This document shows, in pieces, positions 33,240 to 44,904 of a stretch of 64,000 nt of DNA. The notes under the pieces are model-generated. The model saw only the letters and a program-made list of their open reading frames with translations, did not search any database and was not told the origin of the DNA. Every line of letters begins with the position of its first letter. Within the stretch, counting starts at the first letter, position 1. Both the position numbers and the translations under genes were made by a program. Source of the DNA: Meghimatium bilineatum (taxonomy: Eukaryota > Mollusca > Gastropoda > Stylommatophora > Philomycidae); contig CM067309.1 of NCBI GenBank assembly GCA_034231615.1, forward strand, positions 33,344,088 to 33,408,087. The letters run 5' to 3'.

Positions 33240-33430
33240 GATATTAATAAATCATCAAAACACAAATATTTTGATCTGACAATTGGCAATATCATTTAAA
33301 TGAACAACTCTAATAATATTTTGAGAGATTGTATGTAACTGTTCCCATTCTCCTATTTATAAAAACGTTTTTTGAAAGCAATATGCGCGACATTCTTCCC
33401 TCACTGTTGTCATGGGTAACAAAATGTGTG
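33240..33430. repeat. Dispersed repeat Y, copy 2
   Basis: Matches 18895-19088 in the same orientation (GAAAGCAATATGCGCGACAT). It abuts the CpG-rich block. Confidence 0.7.
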
Positions 33431-33469
33431 GCACATAAGATTATGAAGTTTAAGTAATAATGTCCGTAT

Positions 33470-33860
33470 AAGGTTCAAGTTCCCCGCGGAACTTTACAAA
33501 AGTTGGCTCTTGACTTTGTATGGGAACCAGTGTCAGTAGTCCGTTCACATGTCTTAGACTCCACCGCGGGGTCAAGGTTCAGCCAGTGTCGAGTCAGCTC
33601 GCTCGTCACAGTACCGCTTGGGATCTAGGCTGGTTCCTCCCCATATGACATGTTAAGACAGGACGAAGTCACCGGGGTGAAGTTTTCGGTCGTACGGAAT
33701 GTTAACAGCATAAACGTGCTCAGCTGAGTGGTGAGCTATACTCAGCGTCCGAGTGGCTTTCGATGTCGGCGCCTGCTATGTCATACCGCCTCGAGAGAGG
33801 ATTACGGGGGTATAGGAGAGCTGCTTAGAAAGTGCTTCACTCGACTTTTTTGTCATGAAA
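33470..33860. other. CpG-rich block of unknown nature
   Basis: GC- and CpG-rich (CCGCGG, CTCGAG, GGCGCC sites) in AT-rich surroundings; the edges are sharp. No long frame and no match elsewhere in the window. It could be the promoter and first exon of gene 2 (minus strand) or part of an unrecognised element; AATAAA-type words at 33966-33975 would suit a plus-strand transcript end. Confidence 0.35.
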
Positions 33861-33989
33861 TAACTTTGTAATTACTTAAATTTTAGTATTATGTGTATTT
33901 ATACACCTTTACACTTGAACATATTTTTTGATTTAACATTTGGATACTGTTATTTATTGGAAAGAATAAATAAAGTATTTTGATAAAAA

Positions 33990-34810
33990 GTAATAATGTA
34001 GTCTTACAGTTTTTATGGCCATAATTCGTAATTCGTAATTTAAAAGATCTTAATTATCTAATTATAATTTCGTTAACAAAAGAAAATAAATTTAGTATTC
34101 ACGAGGGGAAAAAAATGGGATTGCAATTTGTGAGTTTTAAAACGCTTCATTTTTTAGAGAAAATTTACTTTCAACAATAACGCAATTTCACAATATAACG
34201 ACATCCGCCTGTGTCAGCTGAGTTTTTAAAAAATGTAAGCTCAAAATATTTCACTTGACACATTGCTTACTAAAATTGCGGAAATATACATTTGTTTATG
34301 TTAATGGCACATATGTATTGTAATTGTATGTATTGCGTGCAAAGATGTGTCAAGGTCTCACCGAGATTGTCGTGGTTTTATAACACTGACTTATATCTCG
34401 CCCTGTTTTGCCTATGTTCCAGTTTCTATAACAGTTTACAAATACAACGAATGTGTTACGTGTTCAAAACAACACACTTGGTCTTGCTTCGTTTAAGCGA
34501 ATAAACACGCTTGGTAACCCTAAATTCGGTCGAGCGTGAAGACTTTGATTTAATTATACATAGATCATTGGTCATAAGGTATTTTCTGTAGACGTATTAA
34601 TTAATTCATAGTATTATGTGATTGTCATGTGTCTTCTGTCACGGAGATCATCCAATAAATAAATTAAATTTAAAACACAGCTGACCCGTGTTCTTTGTTA
34701 TAATTAAAAACATAGAATTCTCTTCAAGAATCTGTTTCTAGTAAACAAAAATCTGAACGTAGTGATAGATAAACTTAATTTCCAATAGAAATCGTCCTTG
34801 GTTCGCGAGT
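33990..34810. other. Intergenic AT-rich stretch
   Basis: No supported frame, repeat or RNA gene was seen. Slightly less repetitive than the neighbourhood. Confidence 0.45.
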
Positions 34811-35312
34811 CTGAAAGGGGAGCACAGGGAGCTAAACCTGTCAAGCATATCGTAAGCAGCAACTAAGAGGAATTTAAGGTGGAGTTTGTTGTCCCATAAA
34901 AGCCGGTAGATAAGGAGGTTGTAGGGTTGAGATATTCAACTTCCCGTCATTTAGCAAATCAGAATAAGTCTATGTCTTTTAGCATTAGAAAAATATGGCA
35001 CAAATGCGGGTAAAAAGTCCCCGTTCATCTCTCCCCACCCCCCCCCCCCCACGTAGAGATTTTCACAAAAGGAACATCACAATTCACATGAAGAAGATCT
35101 GATACACGAAAACACACGAATGACTTTTTTAAGGGAATTACTCCTCCCCCCTCCACCTACTTTATAACATTGGTCTCACCCCACAGTGTCAAATTGACCT
35201 AGAGGCTATGCTGAAGATCGATTTCTCAGTTAAGCTGTCAATTATGGCACACCTTTTATCTGGACTATATCCTGCTGATCTGCAGGAGCTTGAGAATGGA
35301 TACAGAAGATGA
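34810..35312 (+). repeat. Retroposon A copy split by about 275 bp
   Basis: The head (GAAAGGGGAGCACAGGGAGC to GGAGTTTGTTGTCCCATA) lies at 34810-34905, and the rest (AGAGGCTATGCTGAAGATCG to CTTGAGAATGGATACAGAAG) at 35183-35310. The unrelated C-rich sequence between was inserted later. Confidence 0.65.
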
Positions 35313-35317
35313 AACAA

Positions 35318-35395
35318 GAAGTTGAAAAGATGTTTACACCAGAAGGCATCGATCTTGAACAGATGTGTACACCAGAAGGCATTGATCTTGGTGAA
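35318..35395. repeat. Short tandem repeat, 2-3 units
   Basis: ACACCAGAAGGCATCGATCT recurs after 33 bp with one change. Confidence 0.75.
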
Positions 35396-35905
35396 GAATG
35401 GATTATCTTTTCAAGACTATCTTTGCAATCACTGGAGAGTTCATTGATAAACATATGAATGTGAATGAATGCTGTGTTCACGGAGTTCATCTCCGAACAT
35501 TTATATGACACGGATGTTGTGAGACACAGACGATCAAAATAATCCACAATCAGTGGTTCGAATGGACTTTTGCCACCAGATCACGTGGAAGAACAGTTCA
35601 CGAATCCAGTGGAGCCTTCGCAAAACAACAAGCAGCCTAACGATGTGTGTGTTTGCTGTAACACAAGTACACTTGCTAGAAATTGAAGCATATTTCCGCT
35701 AAGACGATATCAACATCATCATCAGGTGCGATGTCGGCTGTCGTAGGTGATCATGGCTCTCTATAGCTCTCTGTCTCCAGTATTATGTATCAATCTCGCT
35801 GTTGTTTCCCTGCCGTGCCGGGTTGTCAAACTGTCTAATATTTTATCACGTTTTCGCCCTGTCTCTGTTGCCTTCAATCTTGTAATAAATTTAATTTTCA
35901 ATAGA
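35395..35905. other. Intergenic, unclassified
   Basis: Only chance frames were seen, and no repeat shared with the window. Confidence 0.4.
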
Positions 35906-35914
35906 CACTGCCAT

Positions 35915-36112
35915 TGTGTTGCTGGGCCTAATTAGGAGCAAAGAATAGAAACTTCCTTCTGTTACCGAGCCTGGGTGGGAGCAAAGGATAGAAATTGCCC
36001 TTGTTTTGTAGGCACTGAAAGGGGAGCAAAGGATAGCAACACTGATACCTGTCAAACATTTCATAAGCAGCAACTAAGAGGATTTTGAGGTGGAGTTCAT
36101 TGTTCCCTAAAG
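35915..36112 (+). repeat. Three successive retroposon A heads, the last continuing to mid-element
   Basis: TGTTGCTGGGCCTAATTAGG, GAGCCTGGGTGGGAGCAAAG and GGCACTGAAAGGGGAGCAAA each start an A-like head within 100 bp. The third runs on to CATTTCATAAGCAGCAACTA and GTGGAGTTCATTGTTCC. Confidence 0.7.
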
Positions 36113-36579
36113 GCATATAGATAACTATCAGGGCCGTAAAGACGATTTTGGTTGGAAGGCGGTTTACCTAAAAACAAACTAATTAAAAAAAGGCATTGGT
36201 GTATGAAATAATTCCATCTTTTTCATGAGAAAAATGATGACATTTTATGTAAAAAAACATCGTTAAGGGAGGGTTCATCCACCTTTTGGCTAAATTCCTA
36301 GCAATAAAAAACGTTTTATGATTTTTTAAGCGTGGGGAGGATTTAACCACACTCCTCTCCCCTTATCAATAGAAGTATAAACTATGCAAGTAGATATATT
36401 TGTCGATTTAATATTAATTGACTGATTGATTAAGAACCCGAGGAATTGCGAGCTATTAACTCTTACTTCATTTGTGCATTGGGGTATTTTTTGTGTGAGC
36501 TTTCTTTCATACCCAGGAGAATTTCGCTTTCAGCTTAGTGCTATGTCTATTGAATGAGTCTTCTACTCATAGGGTGTCT

Positions 36580-36722
36580 ATAATTGTATAGATGACATGC
36601 TACAAGCTTTCATAAGAGAGCCTCAATATAACGGCATGTCATCTACTAATGTTTTCTGTTGCATGGGTGGTTTATCTCTTGGGACAGTTGTGGGACCCAC
36701 AGATGCAATCGCATGCGTTTAA
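36580..36722 (-). repeat. Repeat X head fragment with hairpin
   Basis: CCTCAATATAACGGCATGTC, GTTTTCTGTTGCATGGGTGG and GGGACCCACAGATGCAAT match 58940-59085. Stem arms are at 36589-36601 and 36633-36645. Confidence 0.78.
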
Positions 36723-36829
36723 TATTGAAAGTAATGAATCGTGTAGACATGTATGTCTATTTTTTCTAAATTATAGTTGGCCTTGGCATATCAGCTAAAT
36801 CTATCTCCAGCCTTAGGCTAAAGTTACAC

Positions 36830-36985
36830 TTTTGACTAGGAAATCCTTTGACTTCTGGGGCACTGTATCACTTGACCGTCTATGAAATGGGTCAGCCAAC
36901 TCAATCCTCAAAACTATCTTAGTCACCATTACGATTTGCATGCCAGGTAACAGTTCATCTAATATTTGCTCCCTTTTGGGGTTCC
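36830..36985 (-). repeat. Retroposon A fragment (head half)
   Basis: Antisense: ATGAAATGGGTCAGCCAACT, CTATCTTAGTCACCATTACG, ATATTTGCTCCCTTTTGGGG. Confidence 0.75.
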
Positions 36986-37269
36986 CGCACTACACGGACT
37001 GGTCACTTATCTACCATACATAGTTCAGTACACATCACACACGCAGATCATGAATCTACCATATATAGTTCAAACAGGGCTCTGTTTACAGGAAGAAGAC
37101 TTGGCTGTTGTGTCTTAGTCACTTTGAGGTAACATAATGCTTTACAAAATAAAAGTTAATTTAGTCACAGTAAACAGAACGTACAACTTTAAAAAGCGTT
37201 TTTACCTTTGCATTCAAAGGGAAATAATAGGAACAATTGTCAATCAATTTGTTTTGATAAATTATTGTC

Positions 37270-37740
37270 CCCTTAATAGTTATAATACCACTATGGCATA
37301 TCAAGAAATGAAGAGGCATATAGACTGGCTAAGGATGGAGCAATACAGGAACAAAAAGACCAAGAAATAACCTACCAAGAAAAAAGGACACTCATCAAAA
37401 CCATCAGGAAAATTGACCACTGAAAAGACAATTACCATTATCTCGACAGAGCAGGTTATTATCTTCCTCCTCAGAACTGGACACAACAGATTAAACAGCC
37501 ACTTAAATAGACTAAGACTGGCCCCATCACCTCTGTGCCCTTGTAGGCAGACAGAACAGACCGCTGAACATATCCTGCAAGACACTAAACCAGTTAAGGG
37601 AAGAATACTGGCCCACAGAGATGAATATCCACAGAAAGATGTATGGGAGCACCGAGGAGCTTTCAAATACAGCAGCATTTATTAAGAAAACAGGACTTGC
37701 TGTGTAGACATGTCAAACTGCGAACGAGAAGAAGACTAAT
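37270..37740 (+). mobile_element. LINE tail with RNase H, diverged relative of 30367
   Basis: Reads MAYQEMKRHIDWLRMEQY in one frame (a remnant of the IP-x-NE-x-A motif in another), then EQVIIFLLRTGHNRLNSHLN, PCRQTEQTAEHILQD, and a tail TCAAACTGCGAACGAGAAGA. Several shifts. Confidence 0.8.
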
Positions 37741-37744
37741 TATT

Positions 37745-39230
37745 GTGTCAAAATAACGTAAAGAAATCTATTCCTACTACATGTTCAATTTAAACACGAA
37801 TTAAAGAAATAGATTGTTCTTTTTCTGTTGAATGCATTGTCTAAAATGTTAAAAATATTATTATGAAAAGCTCATGCGTAGGTTGACAATGATTCATGTA
37901 TACAAAAACTGGAAATTAGGATAATATTCCCTTGTGAACCAAATAAGAACCAAATTGTGCTTATTACCGTTTTCTCTTGCGCTAGCGATTTTTGACCACT
38001 TGCTTCTTTACGTTTTTGTTTAAATTTCCCAGGAAATACAAGCGACAAGTTCTTCCTTCCCAAGTGCAGTTAGGCATTTCTCTTGAGTCTTCTTTCATAA
38101 ACTTCAGTTTTCGGAGTTATGCAATGTCTAGCGCAGGAGACTTCTTTTCAGAGGGAGTGGGCGTACATGTCATGAAATGAGCTAGTATTTTGCTTGGATC
38201 GTCCACTATGCATCAATAATCCAGGATGTCTAGCTACGCGACCGACAAACTAATCCCCATAGATTGACAATTCTCCTACTTTGCCATTGAGTACTGAATG
38301 CAGTTTTCTCTGCACGAGTCGTATGACAACGGTGACATTCGAAATGAACTTGCTACGTCTTCAAAGACAAGATCCTTTTATCTTACAGCGTTGTCAAACA
38401 CATCTGGAGTCTGGAACTAGATCTGTGTCTTTCCCTCGCCTCGACCACATGTGATGGCCTTCCAATCCACCGCCAAGCATGGGATGCGTTTTGACTCGTA
38501 GCCACTGCGTTTATTACTCAAATAAGTGGGTCATATCCCTAGGTCTTATCCATCGAGTAGCATAGCAACCGATGAACAACTATCATGTAAGAAAGACAAT
38601 ATCATTGCCCATATGCCATTGGATACTGAATCCAATTGTCTCTGCGTGAACCGTGTTCAAATATGAGGACTTGCTTCTCGGAAACTCTGCCCACAACGTG
38701 CAGAGTTCGAGTCTTAGCACTGATTCGGTCATTGATTTAAAACTTTATTTCACATCCAAGAGAATCTGCTTTCAGGTCCTTCCAGTACCTGAAGCATAGC
38801 TTCTAGTAATGGGTTCTATTGCACGATAAATTTGAAAGTTTTGCGAGTTTGAACAGAATTTACTTTCCTACAATTGTTTGAATCTGCTCACTTGTGCAAT
38901 GGGAAACCGCTACTCAAATCTTTCTCTCTTTTTTTTTTAACATAGGAGTACATATTCTTGGTTGTCATATCGGGGAAAAGTACTCCTACTTTGAGTGGGG
39001 CCTTTTGCAATCAGACGTTTTTTGACTGTTTCGTGTTCACTTCGGATTTGGGTGTTATTACCACTAGCTATTCCCTTACATAAAGCGGCCCTCTAGCGTA
39101 TGTTGCCTGCTCCAGAGGCACTTAATATGTAGGCCTACTCTAAGGGTTACCATACTTTAACATCACCTTTTCATATTGGGGATTTTGATATTGGTTTCTA
39201 TTCTTTTGGTATTGCACTCAAGCTATCGGA
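37745..39230. other. Intergenic, more even base composition
   Basis: No long frame. 37968-38060 on the minus strand could be an exon end (KFKQKRKEASGQKSLAQEKT before GTAATA), but its phase does not join gene 2 and no start was found. Confidence 0.35.
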
Positions 39231-39234
39231 GCAA

Positions 39235-39370
39235 TCCCGTAGATAAACATGGGGACGGATATCCATAGAAAGCTGTATGGGAGCACAGAGGAGCTTTCAA
39301 ATAGAGCAGCATTTATTACAATTACTGGACTTGATGTGTAGTCATGTCAAACTGTGAATGAGAAGAGGCA
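39235..39370 (+). mobile_element. LINE tail fragment
   Basis: Matches the last 130 bp of the 37270-37740 copy: GAAAGCTGTATGGGAGCACA, GGAGCTTTCAAATA, GTCAAACTGTGAATGAGAAG. Confidence 0.78.
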
Positions 39371-39772
39371 GACAAAATTCTTTAATAATCATTCCAGCAC
39401 AAGGTAAACGTGGTGAATATTCCTTTACTTTCCTTTACATTACATTCCTTCACGTGGTAAACATTTTAGAAATTTAATTATTAATTTTGATTGATTTCAG
39501 TGTCTGCTCACTTATTACTACATATAGGTGGTTTAGTAAAAACGTCCTGTTATAAACTATCAAATAGTTATACATTTATCTATTGCAAAAGTTTTTATTT
39601 GTATAAAATTTTTATGAAACTGATCATGTTTATAACGAATATTATTGTACAAATTTGTTGTTATCTTTCTATAAACCCGTAAACTGTCAGGGTCGTTAGT
39701 GTACCACATTGGATGCAACAACTCACAAAGTCATCCAGCGATTAAAGAATATATAAATCTTGGTCTATCTAT

Positions 39773-39995
39773 CTATTCGCTAAAAGCCTTTTTTATTTTG
39801 GTGGTCCAACATTTTCGAGGTTGACCTCTAGATCTTCCTTCATCGTATCTGTGTAGCATAGTTTGCTGTGGTATGCTGTCTGGTAGTAGTCTGCTGATGT
39901 GTGCAATCCATTCAATCTGTTCGCTCTTAATATAGTCCAGGATTGGGGCTTTACATTTGGTATTTACATACATCTCCTTAGAACTCTTCATTGTT
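39773..39995 (-). mobile_element. LINE C-terminal fragment
   Basis: The frame APILDYIKSEQIEWIAHISR, LLPDSIPQQTMLHRYDEGRS and RGQPRKCWTTKIKKAF is open for 72 codons. Sister of 22880-23215. Confidence 0.83.
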
Positions 39996-40374
39996 TCCTA
40001 CGAGCGATATTACTTAGTACTATTTCTACACTGTCGGATCGCTAATCCAGTCACAGTGTCACTTCAGTGACTCTAAATGGTTAAGCCGTGTTCTAATATA
40101 TTCCATTCAGAAATGAAATCACATAAATCTTGGTGATAAACTAAAAGCAATTTCTCTAAGAAAACTTACAGTAGAATAGCAGGAAACAAAAAACACAGGA
40201 TATTCAATAATTAACAATAAACTTTATTAATAAATACAGTAATATTAAATAAAAGCTATAGTTATATCCATATTTAGGACATTTCAAGATGCATGTCTTT
40301 TGCACTGACAGACTTTGGCACAGAATATTGAGACATCATTATAAGATATGGCTACTTATGTGGCAAGCATAAAT

Positions 40375-40550
40375 GAAACAATTCATTGTTGTAGTTTTAA
40401 TGCTAAAAATAACTACATACAGTGCTTTTTTTTCTGGGGATACACAATATCCACACATTATTTCCTCAGGAATATTCTTGTATTTCACTTTTGCTCATCA
40501 GTTTTTAATAAATAAAATACCCACAAAAATGACTTGTTTTAAAAAAAAAA
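40375..40550 (+). mobile_element. Degraded L1-like RT fragment, copy 1
   Basis: Matches 45640-45790: GGATACACAATATCCACACA, CAGGAATATTCTTGTATTTC, ACCCACAAAAATG. Protein sense is lost. Confidence 0.55.
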
Positions 40551-41261
40551 CCAACACAAGAATGAGATTGTGAAAGACAATAGTCAATGTATTGGGTTCA
40601 AGCCCATAGATAAGGGAAGGGTTGGGGTTAAAATCTCCTCCTTAGAAAATCTGAATATGACTTTTAGTGCTAGAAACTTAATCAATAGGTCGGTAAACCC
40701 CCACCCATAACAGTTTTTCACAATAAGGTCTTCAAAATGAGGTAAAACCCCCTCCTTACGGTAATTATATCTACAGTCCTGATTGGGTTATATTTTCAAC
40801 CACCTTTGTCTAGAATTTTCAACTAAGGCATTTTGATACTGATGTAGAAATCAGGTATAACGATCTCAAATTGACAGATGTTCATAAAATTTATATAACA
40901 GAATAAGTTGCCCATTTCCAAACATAACTTGGTATATAGTTTACCAGTAGATTTGACTGCTTACTCCAAGACCTGTCCTGTTCTAATCCTGCGTGCTGAT
41001 CTCAAACAATGTCATTTATATTGGATGATGAAATTTATATCATGATTTTTATTTGAAGGTGAATCAAAGTATGTGCTAAGTGGCCAATGATCAGATATAT
41101 CAGCCAAGGTAAGTGTGTGGATCAACACTCAGGATTATTTAGGAGAAGGGCTTACCTTCTCAGGAGCATGTATGTATTGTGAATGCTAAAGGAGAAAGCA
41201 TTTTTAATGCTGAGTTAGTTGTGCGGAGACTGGGATTAAACCTTATGTAGAATCTAGATCT

Positions 41262-41400
41262 ATGTGGCAGAGTGGTACAGAGTGCGTCTATAATGGCCAA
41301 GGTACAGAGTTCGATCCCCACCACATGCAATTGTGCATCAAGACCATTCAGAAAGCAATGACAAACTACTGAATGCATTTATATTGCTTAGAACATTACT
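41262..41400 (+). repeat. tRNA-like SINE
   Basis: GTGGCAGAGTGGTACAGAGT (box A region) and GAGTTCGATCCCC (box B), followed by an unrelated body with CAATGACAAACTACTGAATG. The acceptor stem does not pair. Confidence 0.68.
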
Positions 41401-41564
41401 ACAGCCAAAAAATGTTGGGTTGATGGTTACATCCTGAATAGGATATGCCACAAATTTAGAATCTAGATTTCAGATGATACAATTCAGAATTTTGTGTCCA
41501 CACAAAGTGGGGTATTTTTTCACAAACTAAGTGTGTATCCAGCTCTTTCCCAGAACAAAAGCTG

Positions 41565-41565
<1 letters not shown>

Positions 41566-41655
<90 letters not shown>
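41566..41655. repeat. (TA)n microsatellite
   Basis: About 90 bp of uninterrupted TA. Confidence 0.98.
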
Positions 41656-41658
<3 letters not shown>

Positions 41659-42459
41659 ATGGCCTTTTGTGTCTTTATAGATGATCAGGAAGCAGGCTGG
41701 TGTAAATATTAGAAATGGATTATAAAGCCCTCAAATTTCAGCCTCTTTTGTTCACAGGGACAAGAACAGACTGTAGGCAAACATCTATCCATGTGACATG
41801 CCTTTTACAGAATGTTGTTCTCACTGTCATACTGTAAGCCTCTTGGTTCTGTGCAAGTTGTCCAACTTCTTCATTGTCATATTCAGAAGGTCTTTGATGT
41901 CATGTGGCATCATGCGTCCGTCGTAGTCTTGGTCAGTCTCTTGTTAGAGGTCTACATAATAAATGTATATATACAAGTATACTTAATTAGCGATACTGCA
42001 AAATGTTCCAATAAATATTACTATACAAATGAATAAACTTCAATGGGAAAACAATTATTAAATGATTCCACAAGTTAGATCAATACTGTTGAAGCATCGG
42101 ATTAACTCTTTCAATACCATCAAACGTGATAAATTGATTGGTAATTACCAAGATCCCCCCAGAAGATTTCACTTGTGTAGTGCTGAACTCAAATTTAACT
42201 ACCTATGTTATGCTTATCAGAAAAAGACAATCTTTATTTTTTGGACAAATTATGAGACAGAGAGGTCTGGAGAACATAGTTGCAAGATTGATTGTAAGAG
42301 AGATTGAGAATGACAGTGTGAGAAAATATTAGACAGTAAAACATTGTGGCATGGCATAGTCAACATCGATCATAATACAAGATAATAGACTTATGAAAAT
42401 TAAGAGAATTATGAAAATCCATGATCACCTATGCCAGTTAGCATTGCACATGATGGTGA

Positions 42460-42700
42460 TGATGATACAACTAGTTTGTCATCAGATCGTTATCATGGCA
42501 CTCCTGACAAGTCCATAGATGCTCTAACCTCATATTCAGTATGTCCTTCAACATGTGGTAACGACTGTTTTGGTTCTGTATTAACTGATAACTCTTGTTT
42601 ACTGTATGCCGCTCATTTCTTGCAGCACCATACTTCCACTTCCAGCTCCTGCATTTTAGCCATGAACACGGAAGAAGAAATGATGTGGATGCATACATGC
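42460..42700 (-). mobile_element. LINE C-terminal fragment (Cys-rich end)
   Basis: Minus frame: MLKDILNMRLEHLWTCQECH, DNDLMTN, stop. It is the counterpart of LWTCPVCSDDDPTTN at 16908. It shares an outer repeat with 48962-49160. Confidence 0.7.
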
Positions 42701-43170
42701 TACCTATAGTTTCTGGTACCTATTTCCATAGAATATACATCGAAGAGATGCAGTAACTAACTCTATCTCTATTCTCAAACTGGAGGTTGTTATCACATAG
42801 AATCCTTTCTTTTACTCTTGCAGAGATGCCTTATTGTGAGTGACCCACCTGCTATAAAAGAATGTACTATAAATAAAGTCATCTTCCTCCTGTGTTTGGA
42901 TATTATTCGGTAAATGGTGGTGAGCTGAATCACAAAATACGGTGTTCAGTTCCTTATATATTCATTCTTTAAATTAACATTTGAAAATTTGCATACCAGC
43001 TTTCTAAAAAAACATTTTATAATGATTACCAGAGTTTTCGAGAGTTATTTTCTGTTGACCTGCTGAAGAAAACTGGGTCCACTAACCATGTCCTGGGTGC
43101 AGAGATGTAGATTAGAACCACCAGTTTTTCAGTGTCATTGCACAGTAAAATGTCGGATGAAGAATTCAGT

Positions 43171-43335
43171 CCCACCGAAGACGGATGTGTCGGGCCATTG
43201 GTGCAAATAAAACGACAACACAATGCATTTCCATTCTCTGGACTACATCCTGCTGAAAATCTAGTAAGACAATGGTCCTACTACAAGTGAGATCCAGTGG
43301 GAGTTAGAGAATGAATGCTGAAGAAGAAGAAGAGT
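43171..43335 (+). repeat. Retroposon B copy
   Basis: CCGAAGACGGATGTGTCGGG to GAATGCTGAAGAAGAAGAAG, full length. Confidence 0.9.
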
Positions 43336-43339
43336 TGAG

Positions 43340-44655
43340 TAACCCTCATGCTTTATGTTGTCATATAGACAGAAACAAATATTAATTTTTTTCAATATGT
43401 GGCCATCTTTCATCATATATCCCAGACTGAATCATGAAGCTCATTTCAATCTATATCACTCTCTGCCATTTTGTCATGTACACGAGTATGCAGCATATGT
43501 AGGCCTATATATAAGTACTGTACTGTCAGAAACCATTATACTTACAAATTAGATAGTTTTTATCTCCATAAAAGTAGGCTCTTTGTGATTACATACATTT
43601 ATTCCAGCGCTCCTGCCACTGAAGGAAATACGCCTGGCAAGCACTTTTTAAAATTGTCATAAGTTTGGCTTGAATCTACTCAATGTCGTTGAATTGGTGA
43701 CAATTAATTGTTCTCTTAATGAAGTTGATGAAATAAGAAAAAGTCACAGCGGAACAAAATAAGTTGAGTATGGAGATTGTGGGAGCAATGGAATGTTGCG
43801 TCTCATCATAAATTTGTTTGTGGTGCTTGCCCAGTGTGTAGAGACATTGCTATTATGCACAATCCAATTCTGTGTGCACCACTTCTTAGGGTGATGCCTG
43901 TGCATGGTGTCAAATTGCAGGATTATTTTGTAGAATTCTGCATTGATACTCTGTAATATAGGATTATTTACAATTCAAGATGAACCAGCCCAGTCAAAGA
44001 ACACAATCAACATAATATTGACATCAGACTTGCCCTGTGAAATCTTGACATGGGCCATCTTCATAGGATCTGCATTCACTTTTGAAATGGTAATACTACT
44101 TTAAATATTGCAGATTTACTTAGACAGGACTATCCAAAAGATGAATGCAGCATTTTGAAAATTTCAGAACCAGTTTTTATAAGACAAAAGCAGAAATCAG
44201 TGCACACACATTGCTGAAGATCAACATTCATTTTGAAATGTGCCAAGGCAAATTAGATCACCTTCATTTATAGGATCCTACACAGAGCATGAGCAAGCAC
44301 CAAACTACATTCTTTTGGTTTCTCAAATACATTGATTGGCACATTGTTGCCACATGCCGCTGGTAAATAGTAATGCTCTACATATTGTAGTTTTCTGGAA
44401 AGAAATCAGTCCAGGATCTTATTGAACAGCCCTCATACTATTAGGAACCATCAGCATGCTTAGATTTATGTTAGAGAAATTAACATTAATATGTTTACTT
44501 GAAGAAGGGTGACATCATTTATAATGATCAAATAATAATAATAAAATAAAATGCAATCACCTTTATACTTCATGTAAAAAATTAACATGAAATATTTGTT
44601 AAATGAGACATCTTGCCATTAATAAGTATATTTTCCTGCCATGTGAATTTGATTT
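43340..44655. other. Downstream of gene 3; nothing recognised
   Basis: AT-rich. It probably includes the gene 3 3' UTR near its right edge. No repeat shared with the window was noticed. Confidence 0.45.
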
Positions 44656-44660
44656 TAATT

Positions 44661-44904
44661 TTAGTAAACAAATGCAAAATTTTTGTAGTTATATTTGATT
44701 CCACCCTCTCTTTTCTGAAGCTCAAGTCTCTTTGCTAGAATGACTTCAGACATCCATTCTCTGTTTATAGAAAAACTCTGGGGTTTTCTGGGAATTGTGT
44801 TGTAAAAGAATGGTTCCTTGGTCTCCATGAAAACAGCAGGTGAATCTGGAAGGAGTTCTGGTGCTTTACAATTGACAATATAACTCTCACGTTTCATGGG
44901 TTTC
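44661..44904 (-). CDS. Gene 3 terminal exon
   Basis: 244 nt, acceptor TTTCCAG, TAA at 44663-44661. It encodes KPMKRESYIVNCKAPELLPD, then METKEPFFYNTIPRKPQSF, REWMSEVILAKRLELQKR and ends KYNYKNFAFVY. Its composition is that of a folded, conserved domain. Confidence 0.8.

Noticed and set aside
33470-33990. Solo LTR
   Set aside because: GC-rich block followed by AATAAA, but no matched TG/CA ends, no flanking duplication and no second copy.
37968-38060. Candidate upstream exon of gene 2 (KFKQKRKEASGQKSL)
   Set aside because: It ends in phase 0 while the next known exon needs phase 2; no start codon in frame.
41262-41330. Possible tRNA gene
   Set aside because: Box B is good, but there is no closing acceptor stem; it is a SINE head.
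42120-42345. LINE C-terminus fragment
   Set aside because: FFGQIMRQRGLENI hints at the GHIMR motif, but too little remains to call.
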